A stretch of 64,000 bases of DNA from Bacteroidota bacterium (GTDB lineage Bacteria; Bacteroidota; Bacteroidia; UKL13-3), in NCBI GenBank assembly GCA_027482225.1, contig JAIXWD010000016.1, positions 62,001 to 126,000 of the forward strand. The letters run 5' to 3'. This document shows, piece by piece, positions 50,829-60,277 of this stretch. Under the pieces are notes generated by a model. That model was not told where the DNA came from. It made no database searches and was given only the letters and a program-made list of their open reading frames with translations. A program made the position numbers and the translations under genes. Position 1 is the first letter of the stretch, and the number at the start of each line of letters is the position of its first letter.

Positions 50829-52268
50829 TTATTTGGTTTTTCTCGGGTCACCTACACGGTCCATCACGCAACGGAAACCTATTGTTGCAGTTGATAAATC
50901 CTCATCCAAATATCTTCTAGAGCCAGGTGTCATCCAATAAGCTCTATCATTCCATGATCCACCTTTGTATACGCGTGCTGTGTTTCTAATCAAACTTGTA
51001 ACACCGTAATCATATTTTTGCTCAAAGTCTGTGTATTCTAACTCATCTTTATAGCCAATATTATTTGATTTGCGGTAGTTTCTACGTTTTGCGTTTTCTA
51101 CGTCAGTAACATCTCTATATGGTATGCGACCTAAGCTGTCTTTTTCTGCAACAATACCATCTGCATCTGTTACTTTAGTTTTGTATACATTACCACGGAA
51201 AGGAGCAAGTTCTTGTCCATCTTCCCATGATAAAGGACGATAAACATCCATTGTCCACTCGCTTACGTTGCCTGCCATATGATACAAACCAAAATCGTTA
51301 GGTAAGTAATCTTCGTTTTTTACTTGTACTGTATAAAATCCTGCATCATTTAAACGACCAGCAACACCGGCAGCATCACCACGACCGCGCATATAATTGG
51401 CATACATTGTTCCACGGTTTTTCTCAGAATCGCTTCTGCGCATGGTTAAACCATCCCAAGGATATATACGTTTTACATCAATGTTTTCATTATACTCTGG
51501 TGACATGTAACCATATGCTGCATATTCCCACTCTGCTTCTGTTGGTAGGCGATAATCAGGTAATAATATACCATCTTCCATGCGCACCTGACGAGTCTTT
51601 CCTCCAGGAGCATAATCTTTTAATTCCTTTTTTACAGTTGGTGTGTATAAACCTAAAAGGTATGCTTCTGTATTAAAGTTATTGTCACCTGTGGTTTTTT
51701 GAACATCTAAGTCAATAAAACCCTCACGTGCCAAAATCATTTCGTTTACACGATCTGTACGCCAATCAGTATAAGCCTTAGCTTGTAACCAATTTACACC
51801 AACTACAGGGTATTCTCTGTATGCAGGGTGACGTAAATAATACAATACGTATGGTTCGTTATAAGATAGTTTGTTACGCCAAACCAAAGTATCGGGTAGT
51901 GCACCACGGTATACTAAAGGGTTGTCAACAAAAACACGGTTTAACCAATACAAATATTCTAAATAATGGAAATTGGTAACCTCTGTTTCATCCATATAAA
52001 AACTAGGAACAGATACCCTACGCTTAAGTGCATTACGTTCGAACATTACATCGTTCTCAAAGTTACCTAAGCTTACTGTACCGCCTTCAATAAACACTAA
52101 TCCTGGTCCTGTTTCTTGTTCCTGGAATTTTGGTTTTTCAAAGCCGCCCCATTTCTCGTTGTTATATTGCCAGCCGGTAGTCTCCGACTTGGGTTTTTTA
52201 CACCCTGTGCCAATAAACACGCTATGGGCTAGTGCTGCTAAAAGAAAAACTTTTGTGGCCTGCTTCAT
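50829..52268 (-). CDS. gldJ: Gliding motility / T9SS lipoprotein GldJ
   Basis: A 479-residue lipoprotein (lipobox FIGTGC) with an FGE-sulfatase (SUMF1-type) domain: GPGLVFIEGGTVSLGNFEND, FYMDETEVTNFHYLEYLYWL, PVVGVNWLQAKAYTDWRTDR, YRLPTEAEWEYAAYGYMSPE, GNVSEWTMDVYRP and RVYKGGSWNDRAYWMTPGSR. GldJ lacks the cysteines used by true formylglycine enzymes and is structural. Known role: with GldK forms the outer-membrane ring linked to the type IX secretion motor. It lies next to two porP/sprF genes on the same strand. Confidence 0.9.
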   Translation of the reverse strand: MKQATKVFLLAALAHSVFIGTGCKKPKSETTGWQYNNEKWGGFEKPKFQEQETGPGLVFIEGGTVSLGNFENDVMFERNALKRRVSVPSFYMDETEVTNFHYLEYLYWLNRVFVDNPLVYRGALPDTLVWRNKLSYNEPYVLYYLRHPAYREYPVVGVNWLQAKAYTDWRTDRVNEMILAREGFIDLDVQKTTGDNNFNTEAYLLGLYTPTVKKELKDYAPGGKTRQVRMEDGILLPDYRLPTEAEWEYAAYGYMSPEYNENIDVKRIYPWDGLTMRRSDSEKNRGTMYANYMRGRGDAAGVAGRLNDAGFYTVQVKNEDYLPNDFGLYHMAGNVSEWTMDVYRPLSWEDGQELAPFRGNVYKTKVTDADGIVAEKDSLGRIPYRDVTDVENAKRRNYRKSNNIGYKDELEYTDFEQKYDYGVTSLIRNTARVYKGGSWNDRAYWMTPGSRRYLDEDLSTATIGFRCVMDRVGDPRKTK

Positions 52269-52352
52269 ATTTAAATCGTTTTGAAGTATTAATTTTTCAA
52301 ATATAACGGAAAATAAATGGAATTATTCCAATATTTATTTAGATTTTTTAGA

Positions 52353-53345
52353 TTAAAGTGCTGGACATGCCATCATTTTAACTCTTGACCTTTGCTTTTT
52401 CTTGGGTGTTATCTCAAATGCAAGTGATAATTCATGCGATCCTTGAGTAGCAGTTCGTGCACCAGAAACAGTTACATCATAGCTGTAACCCAATCTAAAT
52501 TTAGGTAGCTTAAGGCCCAACATAACTATTGCTGCATCAGAATTTTTACTTGTTTGACGGAACCATAGACCTGCTGTTAAAGCTTGTTTTTTAACATACA
52601 TACCCAAATTTAATTGGTTAAAATTACGTTGGCTCATATATAAAATGCTTGGTGATAGTATCACCCGCTGGTCTTCGTTACGCTCTTGTGTTAGTGGAAT
52701 ATTCAAACCTGCGTGAGCAGTATATCGTCTGGGTAATTTAAATTCTTCCTTTGGGCTATTTTCGTAATAAAATGATTGGTTAGGCTCTGTTAAATTGTGC
52801 ACTGCAATACCTGCAAAAAATGTTTCGCTGTATATTACTAATCCAGAACCAAAATTTGGGAATATTCTGTTTTGCGATCCTACAGGCTCTTGGGTGGGGT
52901 AAACAAAGCCTAGCCGATCATCAATCTGATCACCAAATCGGAACCTGCTGAAGTCGTAACTTTTTTGCACGAAAGTTGTTTGTACAGCAGCTCTCATGCG
53001 CACTCTCCGGCTAATCTGGGTATAAAAAGAATAGGATAAGCTAGCTTGATTTGTGGTTAATCTTCCATCACCTGCAACATCATTTAAAAATGAAACACCT
53101 AAACCACCCAATTTATTTATGTGTGCATCAACGCTTGCGTACGTTGTTTTAAAATTATTAGAAACACCAATGTATTGGTCGCGATAAGCCGCATTAAACC
53201 TTATATTTCCACTAGCCCCTGTTAATGCTGGGTTAGTATACAATGGCACAGCATAAAACTGACTGAACTGCGGGTCCTGTGCTAGTAGGTTGGTTGTAAA
53301 AACTATACCTGTTAATATTATTATTAGGTAACGAAAAAAAAGCAT
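52353..53345 (-). CDS. PorP/SprF family type IX secretion protein (copy 1)
   Basis: A 330-residue protein, signal peptide (LFFRYLIIILTGIVFTTNLL) and the family hallmark QDPQFSQFYAVPLYTNPALTG, then beta-barrel strands and an ending with KLPKFRLGYSYDVTVSG and SHELSLAFEI. Known role: outer-membrane proteins partnering with T9SS cargo, often adhesins. Tandem with a second copy 44 bases upstream, on the same strand as gldJ. Confidence 0.92.
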   Translation of the reverse strand: MLFFRYLIIILTGIVFTTNLLAQDPQFSQFYAVPLYTNPALTGASGNIRFNAAYRDQYIGVSNNFKTTYASVDAHINKLGGLGVSFLNDVAGDGRLTTNQASLSYSFYTQISRRVRMRAAVQTTFVQKSYDFSRFRFGDQIDDRLGFVYPTQEPVGSQNRIFPNFGSGLVIYSETFFAGIAVHNLTEPNQSFYYENSPKEEFKLPRRYTAHAGLNIPLTQERNEDQRVILSPSILYMSQRNFNQLNLGMYVKKQALTAGLWFRQTSKNSDAAIVMLGLKLPKFRLGYSYDVTVSGARTATQGSHELSLAFEITPKKKQRSRVKMMACPAL

Positions 53346-53389
53346 AAATGCATGTTTAAGCTATACAAATGTAAACAAAAAGTTTACAT

Positions 53390-54415
53390 TTAAAACTCTG
53401 GACAACGAATAGCACGAATTGACTTTTTTGGGATACGCTTTCTTAACTCAAATGAAAGTGATACTTCATGTGATGCTCTCGCTCCTGGGCGGGCATTTGA
53501 AACGGTAGCGTCATATGAATATCCTATCCTGAGTTTTTCCCTTCGTAATCCCAATAAAACAATAAGCGCATCAGAATTGGCTGTTGTTTGCCGGAAATAG
53601 CCACCAATGATGTATGATCCTTTATTATAATACATTCCTAGGTTTAACTCAGAGAAAGCGCCTTGCTGCATGTAAATAACATTAGGTGATAAACTAATGT
53701 TATTTTTATTTGATTTTTTATCAGGTGGGCGCAAAGGTATTTGTGCACCAGCGTGAACGGTTACTTTTCTTAGGATAACATTTTTATTTTGGTATGAATT
53801 CCAAAATTTTTGACTGGGTTCAGTTAGATTATGTACTGCAAAACCACCATAAACGTTACGTGTATACCCAATAAAACCTGCGGCAAAATTAGGTATAGTG
53901 ATAGCTGGATTAGGAGGAGACTCGCCTGTTACAGGTTTTACAATACCATATTGTTTTAGTATTTGGTCCCCCCAAGTAAAATTACCAAAGTCAAGTGTCT
54001 TTTGCATCATGGTAGCCTGTACACTTGCTCTTATTGTAAAATTTCTATTTACAGGTATTTGATAGGAGTATGCACCTGAAATACCAGTGGTAGTTAGCAA
54101 TCCTACTCCTGCTTGATCCCTTGTTACCATTATGCCTATTCCTCCATTGATTACATCGTAATGTTCATCAAAGGATGCTGACATTGTGGTAAATGTTCCT
54201 GCTATACTGCTCCATTGGTTACGTGCGTTTGTTACTATTCTTCCATGATTGGTACTTCCTGCAAAAGCTGGATTAATATACATAGGATTGGCATAAAACT
54301 GTGAAAAGTGCGGGTCCTGAGCAAACAGGTCGCCTTTCACAACAATTATTAAAGCCATATATATAAATAACTTCCTTTTAACCGAAAGTGATAATTTCAT
54401 TTTAGTGTTAAACAT
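53390..54415 (-). CDS. PorP/SprF family type IX secretion protein (copy 2)
   Basis: A 341-residue protein with the same layout as its neighbour: signal peptide, QDPHFSQFYANPMYINPAFAG, then barrel strands and the ending REKLRIGYSYDATVSNARPG, SHEVSLSFEL. The two copies share gene order, length and motif spacing but differ in much of the middle, so the duplication is not recent. Start at the ATG at 54415; an ATG five codons on (54400) is also possible. Confidence 0.92.
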   Translation of the reverse strand: MFNTKMKLSLSVKRKLFIYMALIIVVKGDLFAQDPHFSQFYANPMYINPAFAGSTNHGRIVTNARNQWSSIAGTFTTMSASFDEHYDVINGGIGIMVTRDQAGVGLLTTTGISGAYSYQIPVNRNFTIRASVQATMMQKTLDFGNFTWGDQILKQYGIVKPVTGESPPNPAITIPNFAAGFIGYTRNVYGGFAVHNLTEPSQKFWNSYQNKNVILRKVTVHAGAQIPLRPPDKKSNKNNISLSPNVIYMQQGAFSELNLGMYYNKGSYIIGGYFRQTTANSDALIVLLGLRREKLRIGYSYDATVSNARPGARASHEVSLSFELRKRIPKKSIRAIRCPEF

Positions 54416-54548
54416 TTATGCTCGTTAAAGCATGATAAATATTGCTTTAACCAACAAGCTCCCCTTTATATTTTCTATGTTTATTTTACCTGTTTTTGGG
54501 AATAAACATATAATTAATTTCATTTGTTAACGTTATATTTCGCATCCA

Positions 54549-57500
54549 ATGTATTTTTCAATTATAAATAATTTGTTAACTTTTATGCAATTTTTATTGC
54601 TTCGTGTGAAAATAATTTTTGTAATTTTTTTATTTACAATGTTATTTATGTCTGATTTAAGCGCAACTGTACTTCGTTTTCAGCGTAATATAAATTGGAT
54701 AGAAGAAAAAAATATTACAAAAGGGGAGCAATTTTTTTCTAATTTTATTTCGTTTAAAGATGCCCAATTAATTCAAAATTCGCATTGGCATCCCTATTGG
54801 AGTGAAGTTTTTAGACTAAATTCTGCCTCAACAAACATTCGAATTAACATTCAAAAAGTTATTTTTAGTAAATCAGACAAAAGATATCAAATTCAAAATC
54901 AAGAATTCTTAAAAAGTATTGAAGATTATAACAAACAGATTACTATTGGTAAAGAAAATGGGAAAAGTGTTGTAGGATTAACATTTTTACCAATTTCTTT
55001 CGATGCATCAGCAAATCGTTATTCTACTATAATATCTTTTGAATTAGAAATTACTTATGACGAAGCGCCTAGCATGAATTCGTTGCTTAATAAAAAAGGG
55101 TTTACAAACAATTCTGTTTTGGCCTTTGGCGATTGGTATAAAATTGCGGTTACAAAAACTGGATTTCACAAATTGGACCGTAATTTTTTTCAATCAAATG
55201 GGATTAATATTGCTGGCATCGACCCCAGAACCATTAAAGTATTTGGTAATGGCCCGGGTTTGCTAAATCAGGCTTGTGCACTAACTCGTGCTGATGATTT
55301 GGTAGAAAATGCAATTTTAGTTTTTGGAGAAAATGATGGTGTTTTCGATGCAGGAGATTATGTATTGTTTTATGGGAAGTCTCAATTTGATGTTTGGAAA
55401 CAAAATGGTTCATTTATAGGACGAGAAAAGAATATTTATTCAGATACCACATACTATTTCATTACTTTTAATAAAGGAAATGGAAAACGAATTGTCAAAC
55501 AGTCATTTCAACCCAATGTTGTAAATACCCAAAACCATCATGTTTATTGCCATTCGCATGAGCTTGATGCTTTAAACTACGGTAGAAGTGGAAGGCAATT
55601 CTTAGGTGAGGCTTTTGATAGAGTGCCAACTCAAAATTTTTCTTTTTATATTGATGGACATAACCCCAACGATTCTATAATTATAAAATCGGTAGTAGCA
55701 TCTCGTTCATTAATAACCACATCAAACTTTAATGTAAGTGCGAACAATAACTTTTTATTCGCTCACAACAATATTCCTACCGTTGGTACAAATTATGATG
55801 GTTATTACTACAGAACCAGTGGTCCGCTGGTTAGGAGTTTTTATTCAACAACGCCATTTGTAAATATAAATTATAGATATGATAATCCTCCAGGTGGGGC
55901 TATTGGTTGGTTAGATTACTTTGAAATTAATGCAAAGTCGAATTTAACTTGGTTTAGTAGTCAAGTGTTGTATCGTTTTACGGCTAATACAACTCCTGGT
56001 GCAACTCGTTATAACATAGCTGCATCTCCTGCTTCCGCTCGCATATTTAATTTAAGCGATTTGATGAATATTCAAGAGTTGATAGTTGATTATAATGGGA
56101 CAGTTGCTTCTTTTGTAAATAACACTGCAACATACACGGAATTTGCCGGAATTAGTGATGCTTCAACGTATTGGGTGCCTTTAATGTTGGGTAAAATAGC
56201 AAATCAAAATTTACATGCATTAACTCAATGTGATGCTATATATATAACACCAGGTTTGTTTATCTCTGAAGCCAATAGGCTTGCAGCTTTTCATCAACAA
56301 AATGGGCTAAAAATCCATGTGGTTAATGTGAATGATATTTATAATGAATTTTCGAGCGGTAGCCAAGATGTTAGCGCCATACGTGACTTTTTAAGGATGT
56401 TTTATACCCGCAGTACATCAGTAAATGATAGGGTAAAATATGTCACCTTGTTTGGCCGTGCTTCCTTCGATTATAAATATAGGCTTAAAGGCAATACCAA
56501 TTTTGTTCCTACTTATCAAAGTGAATTTACCGAATCTCCAATATTATCCTATTGCAGTGATGATTATTATGGCTTCCTTGATGACAACGAAGGTTTGTGG
56601 GATAGTGGAACTGACCCCAAAGAATTTCTTGATTTAGGAATTGGTAGATTGCCAATTTCAAATGCAATTGAAGCAAGAAATGCAGTAGATAAAATTATTA
56701 ACTATCATCAATCAGATAAAATGGCTGATTGGCGAAATAAAATCGTATTTGTTTCAGATGATGAAGATTTTAATATTCATCAGAATGATGCAAATAATAT
56801 GGCAAATAATGTAACATCACGATTTAAAAATTACAACATTGAAAAAATTTGGATAGATGCTTATCGTGAAGAAGTTGTGGCAGGTGGGCAACGTAATCCT
56901 AATGCACAAAAAGCAATAGTTGATGCGGTGCAAAAAGGATGTTTTATAATTAATTACACCGGTCATGGAGGCGAGTTAGGTTGGGCTGCAGAACGTATTT
57001 TAACTATTGAAGATATTAATGGTTGGAGTAATCGTGATAGATTACCCTTATTTGTTACAGCAACTTGCGAGTTTAGCAGGTTTGATGATCCATTAAGGGT
57101 TTCGGCAGGGGAGTTAACTTTTTTAAACACACAAGGGGGTTCCATCGCATTGTTTACAACAGTGCGTTTGGTTAATGCTTTTTCAAATACAATGCTTAAT
57201 ACTTATTTCTACAATAGGATTGGATTAGACTCTACATCAAAACAAGACCCAAGACCACTTGGTGAAGTTATGCGTTTAACTAAAAATGATTATTTGCCGA
57301 ATGATAAAAATGAACGCAATTTTACTTTATTAGGAGATGCCGTTATGTATTTGGCATATCCAAAATATAATGTAGTTACAACTTCAATAAATAATAAGTT
57401 ATTAACTGATGTTACTGACACGCTTAAGGCTCTTTCTAAAGTAACCATTACTGGTAAGATAACAGATTTATCGGGCAACATACTTAGCAATTACAATGGG

Positions 57501-58448
57501 CAAATGTTTTCTACGGTATACGATAAAGCTTCTACATATCAAACCTTGGTAAATAATTCGGAGTCGGCACCTGCTTTACAATTTAACATGCAGAATAACA
57601 TTATCTACAATGGAAGTGCATCTGTTATAAATGGACAATTTACCTTTTCATTTGTTATACCCAAAGATATATCCTACCAATTAGGAAGAGGTAAAATATC
57701 ATATTACGCTACAAATTTGGTTAATGATGCTAATGGTTTTAACGAGAACTTTGTTGTTGGCGGAACAGCTGATTCGGTTCCAATAGATGGGGTAGGGCCT
57801 ACTGTTAAACTATACATGGATGACGAGAAATTTGTTTTTGGCGGATTAACCAATGAGAATCCGTTGTTTATTGCGAAATTATTTGATGAAAATGGCATCA
57901 ATACAATTGGGCGAGGAATAGGAAGAGAACTTACCCTAATTATTGATGGCGATAACAGTAAATCTGTATCGGTTAATGACTATTACAAAGCCAAAACAAA
58001 TAGCTATCAGGAAGGAGAAATCCGTTATCCATTAAAAAACATTACACCTGGGAAACATACGGCAACGTTGAAATCTTACGATACACACAACAACTTTAGT
58101 GAAGCTACAACGGAGTTTATAGTAGCATCAAATGAAAAACTGGCTTTACAATATGTGTTGAATTACCCAAATCCATTTAATTCAAATACCACATTTCATT
58201 TTGATCATAATAAAGCTGGAGAATACTTAACTGTATTTATTTACGTTTATACAGTAAGTGGAAAATTAGCCAAAACGCTTACCACCCAAATAACTACTTC
58301 AACTTCCCATTTCGATCAATTAACATGGAATGGGCTTGATGAGTATGGTGATAAGTTGGCGAATGGAGTGTATATATATAAAGTACAAGTAAAAAGCGGC
58401 ACGGGTAAAACAGCTGAAGCAACCCAGAAATTGGTAATATTAAATTAG
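54549..58448 (+). CDS. porU: Type IX secretion system sortase PorU
   Basis: A 1299-residue C25-family (gingipain-like) protein. The N-terminus has a hydrophobic signal followed by RWNINWIEEK-type sequence; the caspase-like core has the catalytic His in INYTGHGGELGW (about residue 806) and Cys in FVTATCEFSRFDDP (about residue 838). The C-terminus (from about residue 1201, LNYPNPFNSNTTFHFDHNKA, then YTVSGKLAKTL) is an Ig-like end domain. Known role: cleaves C-terminal signals of T9SS cargo and joins it to A-type lipopolysaccharide. A near -7 box TATATTTC lies at 54535. ATG at 54585 is an alternative start. Confidence 0.93.
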   Translation: MYFSIINNLLTFMQFLLLRVKIIFVIFLFTMLFMSDLSATVLRFQRNINWIEEKNITKGEQFFSNFISFKDAQLIQNSHWHPYWSEVFRLNSASTNIRINIQKVIFSKSDKRYQIQNQEFLKSIEDYNKQITIGKENGKSVVGLTFLPISFDASANRYSTIISFELEITYDEAPSMNSLLNKKGFTNNSVLAFGDWYKIAVTKTGFHKLDRNFFQSNGINIAGIDPRTIKVFGNGPGLLNQACALTRADDLVENAILVFGENDGVFDAGDYVLFYGKSQFDVWKQNGSFIGREKNIYSDTTYYFITFNKGNGKRIVKQSFQPNVVNTQNHHVYCHSHELDALNYGRSGRQFLGEAFDRVPTQNFSFYIDGHNPNDSIIIKSVVASRSLITTSNFNVSANNNFLFAHNNIPTVGTNYDGYYYRTSGPLVRSFYSTTPFVNINYRYDNPPGGAIGWLDYFEINAKSNLTWFSSQVLYRFTANTTPGATRYNIAASPASARIFNLSDLMNIQELIVDYNGTVASFVNNTATYTEFAGISDASTYWVPLMLGKIANQNLHALTQCDAIYITPGLFISEANRLAAFHQQNGLKIHVVNVNDIYNEFSSGSQDVSAIRDFLRMFYTRSTSVNDRVKYVTLFGRASFDYKYRLKGNTNFVPTYQSEFTESPILSYCSDDYYGFLDDNEGLWDSGTDPKEFLDLGIGRLPISNAIEARNAVDKIINYHQSDKMADWRNKIVFVSDDEDFNIHQNDANNMANNVTSRFKNYNIEKIWIDAYREEVVAGGQRNPNAQKAIVDAVQKGCFIINYTGHGGELGWAAERILTIEDINGWSNRDRLPLFVTATCEFSRFDDPLRVSAGELTFLNTQGGSIALFTTVRLVNAFSNTMLNTYFYNRIGLDSTSKQDPRPLGEVMRLTKNDYLPNDKNERNFTLLGDAVMYLAYPKYNVVTTSINNKLLTDVTDTLKALSKVTITGKITDLSGNILSNYNGQMFSTVYDKASTYQTLVNNSESAPALQFNMQNNIIYNGSASVINGQFTFSFVIPKDISYQLGRGKISYYATNLVNDANGFNENFVVGGTADSVPIDGVGPTVKLYMDDEKFVFGGLTNENPLFIAKLFDENGINTIGRGIGRELTLIIDGDNSKSVSVNDYYKAKTNSYQEGEIRYPLKNITPGKHTATLKSYDTHNNFSEATTEFIVASNEKLALQYVLNYPNPFNSNTTFHFDHNKAGEYLTVFIYVYTVSGKLAKTLTTQITTSTSHFDQLTWNGLDEYGDKLANGVYIYKVQVKSGTGKTAEATQKLVILN

Positions 58449-58471
58449 TTAGGCGAAATCATATAAAGCAT

Positions 58472-58479
58472 TATTTTTG
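58472..58479 (+). promoter_or_regulatory. -7 promoter box of porV
   Basis: TATTTTTG, exact match, 19 bases before the porV ATG. It suggests porV can be transcribed apart from porU. Confidence 0.45.
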
Positions 58480-58498
58480 GCAATTATATCAAGTGTAA

Positions 58499-59761
58499 AT
58501 GAATAAGTATTTTAAAGGCATAGCAGCGATATTAGCAGGTTTAACTGTAACAAATTTGAGTGCGCAGCAAAATAAACTTACTACAGGGCAATTAGACGGA
58601 CGACAAAATACCATCACCTCAGCAGTACCTTTTCTATTAATTACCCCAAATGCAAGGGCAGGAGCAATGGGTGATGCAGGTGTTGCTACACCAAACGATC
58701 CTAACGCGATACATTGGAATTCCGCTAAAATGGTTTTTAATGAAAAAAACGGAACAGTGTCTCTTTCATACAACCCATGGTTACGAGATTTGGTTCCAGA
58801 TGTTTCGTTGTCTTATTTATCTATAATGGGTAAAATAAACGATAAGGCTTCATTAGGTGGTTCGTTAAGGTATTTTTCACTTGGAGAAATACAGTTTACT
58901 GATGTATACGGAGGCAGTTTAGGTAATGCAACACCAAGCGAATGGGCAGCTGACCTTGCTTATGCGCAAAAATTATCAGACAACTTCAGTCTTGGGGTAG
59001 CATTCAGATTCATATACTCTAATATTGCCGGAGGTGCACAAACACAATCTCAAAGTGGTATAAAAGCTGGAACATCATACGCAGCAGACATTACTGCATA
59101 CTATAGAAACAAAACCAAAGTACAAGGGTATAAAATTAACTACGGTATTGGCGGTGCCATTACTAATATAGGATCTAAATTAACTTATACTACCGATCAA
59201 AATCAAAATTTTATTCCCATTAATTTACGTATAGGAGGCTATGGTGAAGTTGAAATAGATAAGTACAACACCATTGCGTTAGCATTAGATTTTAATAAGC
59301 TACTCATACCAACTCCTCCAGTATATGAATATGATTCATCAGGTAATCCTGTGATTAAAAACGGAAGCCTAGTTATTGCATCAGGTAAAAGTCCCAACAT
59401 ACCAATTATACAAGGTATGACCCAGTCGTTTTCTGATGCTCCGGGTGGATTTAAAGAAGAAATGCGAGAGATAAACATCTCTGCTGGATTGGAATATTGG
59501 TATGATAAACAGTTCGCACTTCGTGCAGGGTATTTTCATGAGAATCAATATAAGGGTAATCGAAAGTATGCCACATTTGGATTAGGTATTAGGTATAATG
59601 TATTTACAATTGATGCAGCTTATTTGGTGTCATTTGGTCAGCGCAACCCACTTGATAATACTTTACGTTTTACACTAGGCCTAGATTTTGATGCGTTAAA
59701 ATCTGGTAGTAATGAAAAAGAACAACCAAGCGGTATTTTTGAAATGCCCAAAGATAATTAG
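58499..59761 (+). CDS. porV: Type IX secretion system outer-membrane protein PorV (LptO)
   Basis: A 420-residue protein with signal peptide (GIAAILAGLTVTNLSAQQ), the family start TSAVPFLLITPNARAGAMGD and AGVATPNDPNAIHWNSAKM, then barrel segments (VSLSYNPWLRDLVPDVSLSY; YATFGLGIRYNVFTIDAAYL). Known role: FadL-like outer-membrane protein that carries T9SS cargo to PorU for processing. ispF starts two bases after its stop, so it is co-transcribed downstream. Confidence 0.93.
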   Translation: MNKYFKGIAAILAGLTVTNLSAQQNKLTTGQLDGRQNTITSAVPFLLITPNARAGAMGDAGVATPNDPNAIHWNSAKMVFNEKNGTVSLSYNPWLRDLVPDVSLSYLSIMGKINDKASLGGSLRYFSLGEIQFTDVYGGSLGNATPSEWAADLAYAQKLSDNFSLGVAFRFIYSNIAGGAQTQSQSGIKAGTSYAADITAYYRNKTKVQGYKINYGIGGAITNIGSKLTYTTDQNQNFIPINLRIGGYGEVEIDKYNTIALALDFNKLLIPTPPVYEYDSSGNPVIKNGSLVIASGKSPNIPIIQGMTQSFSDAPGGFKEEMREINISAGLEYWYDKQFALRAGYFHENQYKGNRKYATFGLGIRYNVFTIDAAYLVSFGQRNPLDNTLRFTLGLDFDALKSGSNEKEQPSGIFEMPKDN

Positions 59762-59763
59762 AC

Positions 59764-60237
59764 ATGAGAATAGGATTTGGATTTGATGTTCATCAATTGG
59801 TTGAAGGGCGTGAATTATGGCTTGGTGGTGTAAATATACCTTCAGCTAAAGGAGCATTAGGGCATAGCGATGCTGATGTGTTGCTGCATGCTATTTGTGA
59901 TGCTATTTTGGGTGCCCTGGCTTTAGGAGATATTGGTAAACACTTTCCCGATACAGATAACAGTTTTAAAGGAATTGACAGTAAAATTCTGCTTCAAAAA
60001 GTAATAACCCTTATTGATGCAAAAGGCTATAAAGTTGGTAATATAGATAGTAGTTTGTGTGTAGAAAAACCCAAAGTTATGCCTTATGCAGCGCAAATGT
60101 GTTCAACTATTGCAAGTATTTGCGGAGTTGACATAGATGATGTTTCTGTTAAAGCCACAACCAATGAAAAGATGGGTTTTATAGGCAGAGAGGAAGGCTT
60201 AGTTGCCTATGCGATTGTTTTATTGATAAAAAAGTAA
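59764..60237 (+). CDS. ispF: 2-C-methyl-D-erythritol 2,4-cyclodiphosphate synthase
   Basis: A 157-residue enzyme with GFDVHQLVEGRELWLGGV, metal ligands in SDADVLLHAICDAILGALAL, DTDNSFKGIDS and KATTNEKMGFIGREEGL. Known role: closes the cyclodiphosphate ring in the MEP pathway, after the step of ispD. It has no visible promoter of its own; it follows porV by two bases. The link to T9SS genes is positional, as far as I can see. Confidence 0.96.
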   Translation: MRIGFGFDVHQLVEGRELWLGGVNIPSAKGALGHSDADVLLHAICDAILGALALGDIGKHFPDTDNSFKGIDSKILLQKVITLIDAKGYKVGNIDSSLCVEKPKVMPYAAQMCSTIASICGVDIDDVSVKATTNEKMGFIGREEGLVAYAIVLLIKK

Positions 60238-60253
60238 ATTCAAATTTAACCAC

Positions 60254-60277
60254 AAAAGGAGACGCTAGCCTCCTTTA
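60254..60277. terminator. Weak hairpin between ispF and murF
   Basis: AAAGGAG (60255-60261) pairs with CTCCTTT (60270-60276) around an 8-base loop between the convergent stops. Short A and T flanks only, so a weak terminator at best. Confidence 0.45.
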
